A program made the position numbers and the translations under genes. DNA of 64,000 bases from Dipylidium caninum (taxonomy: Eukaryota > Platyhelminthes > Cestoda > Cyclophyllidea > Dipylidiidae), in contig QEYB01001583.1 of assembly GCA_017562135.1 (NCBI GenBank), positions 1-64,000 on the forward strand, read 5' to 3'. The notes beneath the pieces were generated by a model. The model was not told the origin of the DNA. It saw nothing but the letters and a program-made list of their open reading frames with translations, and searched no databases. Below are positions 63,161 through 64,000 of this stretch, piece after piece (position 1 is the first letter of the stretch; each line of letters begins with the position of its first letter).

Positions 63161-64000
63161 AGTCCACCGTCGCTTTGGCACTTCAAACTCAATTCACCTT
63201 GCCAAAAGGGTGAGTCGAAAATAGAATAAAATGAGAACAGAGAAGGGGAGAGGAGAGGCCCTGTATTCGACGCTGCGGTCGCATATTTCCTCAGGTTGGG
63301 TTTTTGTTGTGTGGGGATGAAATACCCATGACGACTGATCAGAGCAGGTGAAAAGTGGGAAGGAATGCATTTAACTTGACAGATAGTGAATTTATCCTTG
63401 GCGAAGCTGTGTTTCCTCGGCTGTGCAATGCTTGTGGTCGAACCACAGAGACGTAAGATGCGCCTTATAAACCGTCAACGGTGATCGTGAAGGCGTGCAA
63501 ATGAATTCTGAAGAAATAGCACCAGACAATTAAGCAACTTAGAGGGTGAGCTCGTACGCATACGTGCAACTCCGAAGGTATAAGTTTTCATAGTTGAAAT
63601 CGAGTGTGCCTTACACACGAGGGCAGCACAATGATACGTCATGCAGTATCATGCGAATCACGAAACAAATGATTCTAAAACAATGTGCTCCTCATTAAGT
63701 CGACCACGACGACAACGACGAAGAAGAAGAAGAGAAGAAGAAAAAGAAAAAGAAGAAGAAGCCTTGATCATAAAGTTAGAAGCGGCGAAAATTGCCACTG
63801 CAGCTACTACGCATGAAATGAAAGTGGCATACGTGCCTGTCTCCTCCGTTTCTCTTTTTACCACGACTAAAATATATACCATTTGGGATGGAGACCATAG
63901 ATAAATGCATATGAGGAGTTGACGCTCCCCCTTTACTTGTTCTACTTTCTCTTCTTTTCTTATTAACTCACGACTGCGGATGAGCGCGGTGGGCAGACAT
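63160..64000 (-). repeat. Inverted junction ending in a tail fragment
   Basis: 63,160-63,310 is the inverted relative of 50,000-50,130 (and of 35,720-35,850). 63,310-63,420 is an inverted piece of the 21,080-21,200 type block. From 63,420 the sequence is the inverse of 56,340-57,010: 'agatgcgccttataaaccgt', the (GAA)n array at 63,703-63,765, and the tail fragment ('VAYVPVSSVSLFTTTKIYTI', plus strand) running off the end of the window. Confidence 0.75.

Noticed and set aside
1..64000. CRISPR array
   Set aside because: Repeats are long blocks or simple microsatellites; there is no series of short identical repeats with unique spacers, and no cas-like gene.
1..64000. Bacterial or phage DNA with operons
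   Set aside because: Long frames lack ribosome-binding sites and conservation; coding families are split by GT-AG introns with matching phases and have TATA promoters.
1..64000. Retrotransposon or DNA transposon as the repeated unit
   Set aside because: No reverse transcriptase, integrase or transposase motif, no long terminal repeats or consistent terminal inverted repeats with target duplications; repeat ends differ from copy to copy.

Overview
This window looks like eukaryotic nuclear DNA from a flatworm, most probably a tapeworm. The evidence is split genes with short GT-AG introns (about 80-110 bases), TATA-box promoters, abundant microsatellites, and a multigene family with a signal peptide and repeated Cys/Trp motifs that resembles, from memory only, the taeniid 'diagnostic antigen gp50' family. 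No database was searched. Long open frames on both strands are mostly by-products of about 50% GC repeats; I found no bacterial, viral, CRISPR, rRNA or tRNA signature.

Nearly all of the window is made of a few repeat blocks copied in direct and inverted orientation. Bases 1-3,560 are a copy of 50,740-53,980. Bases 5,740-14,830 are repeated directly about 15 kb downstream at 20,990-29,800. Parts recur at 39,520-43,090 and 53,640-62,260. Two inverted arms (15,465-19,150 and 32,300-35,700) mirror each other around 25.6 kb and enclose the second 15-kb unit. The last 600 bases are an inverted copy of the 9.6-10.1 kb type block. Comparatively unshared sequence lies at 3.6-4.9, 19.2-20.4, 35.8-36.9 and 48.7-50.0 kb.

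The genes in the array are copies of one three-exon design: exon 1 (signal peptide plus a short 'HFYS..SPM' segment), exon 2 (about 80 residues, 'RCPSR.YDVEA...AHLV..GYKAL.I.W...DDTIVSW...C...E F.C.VE'), and exon 3 (about 70-150 residues, 'EKNAFVI...ILV.AKVQ.N.VLRIN.VK'). Group A has ten recognisable copies (1.2, 10.5, 14.1-, 25.5, 29.2-, 37.7, 42.4-, 52.0, 57.4, 61.5- kb). Group B is a diverged set with the same exon order (39.1, 58.8-59.4 and 53.3- kb, plus fragments). Only the minus-strand copy at 42.4-41.4 kb joins cleanly through all three exons; those at 57.4 and 37.7 kb are close. The others have frameshifts, lost exons or a lost start codon, or are fused to pieces of another group.

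Each gene head carries the same promoter module: a box around 'CTTCACTAATGGACAC' followed about 12-15 bases later by 'GCATAAA(T)A'. The module also occurs without a gene, and joined straight to exon 3. The picture is a young, actively rearranging array of secreted or surface-antigen genes in which promoters, exons and 3' flanks have been shuffled. Some single-base differences between copies may be uncorrected long-read errors rather than biology.
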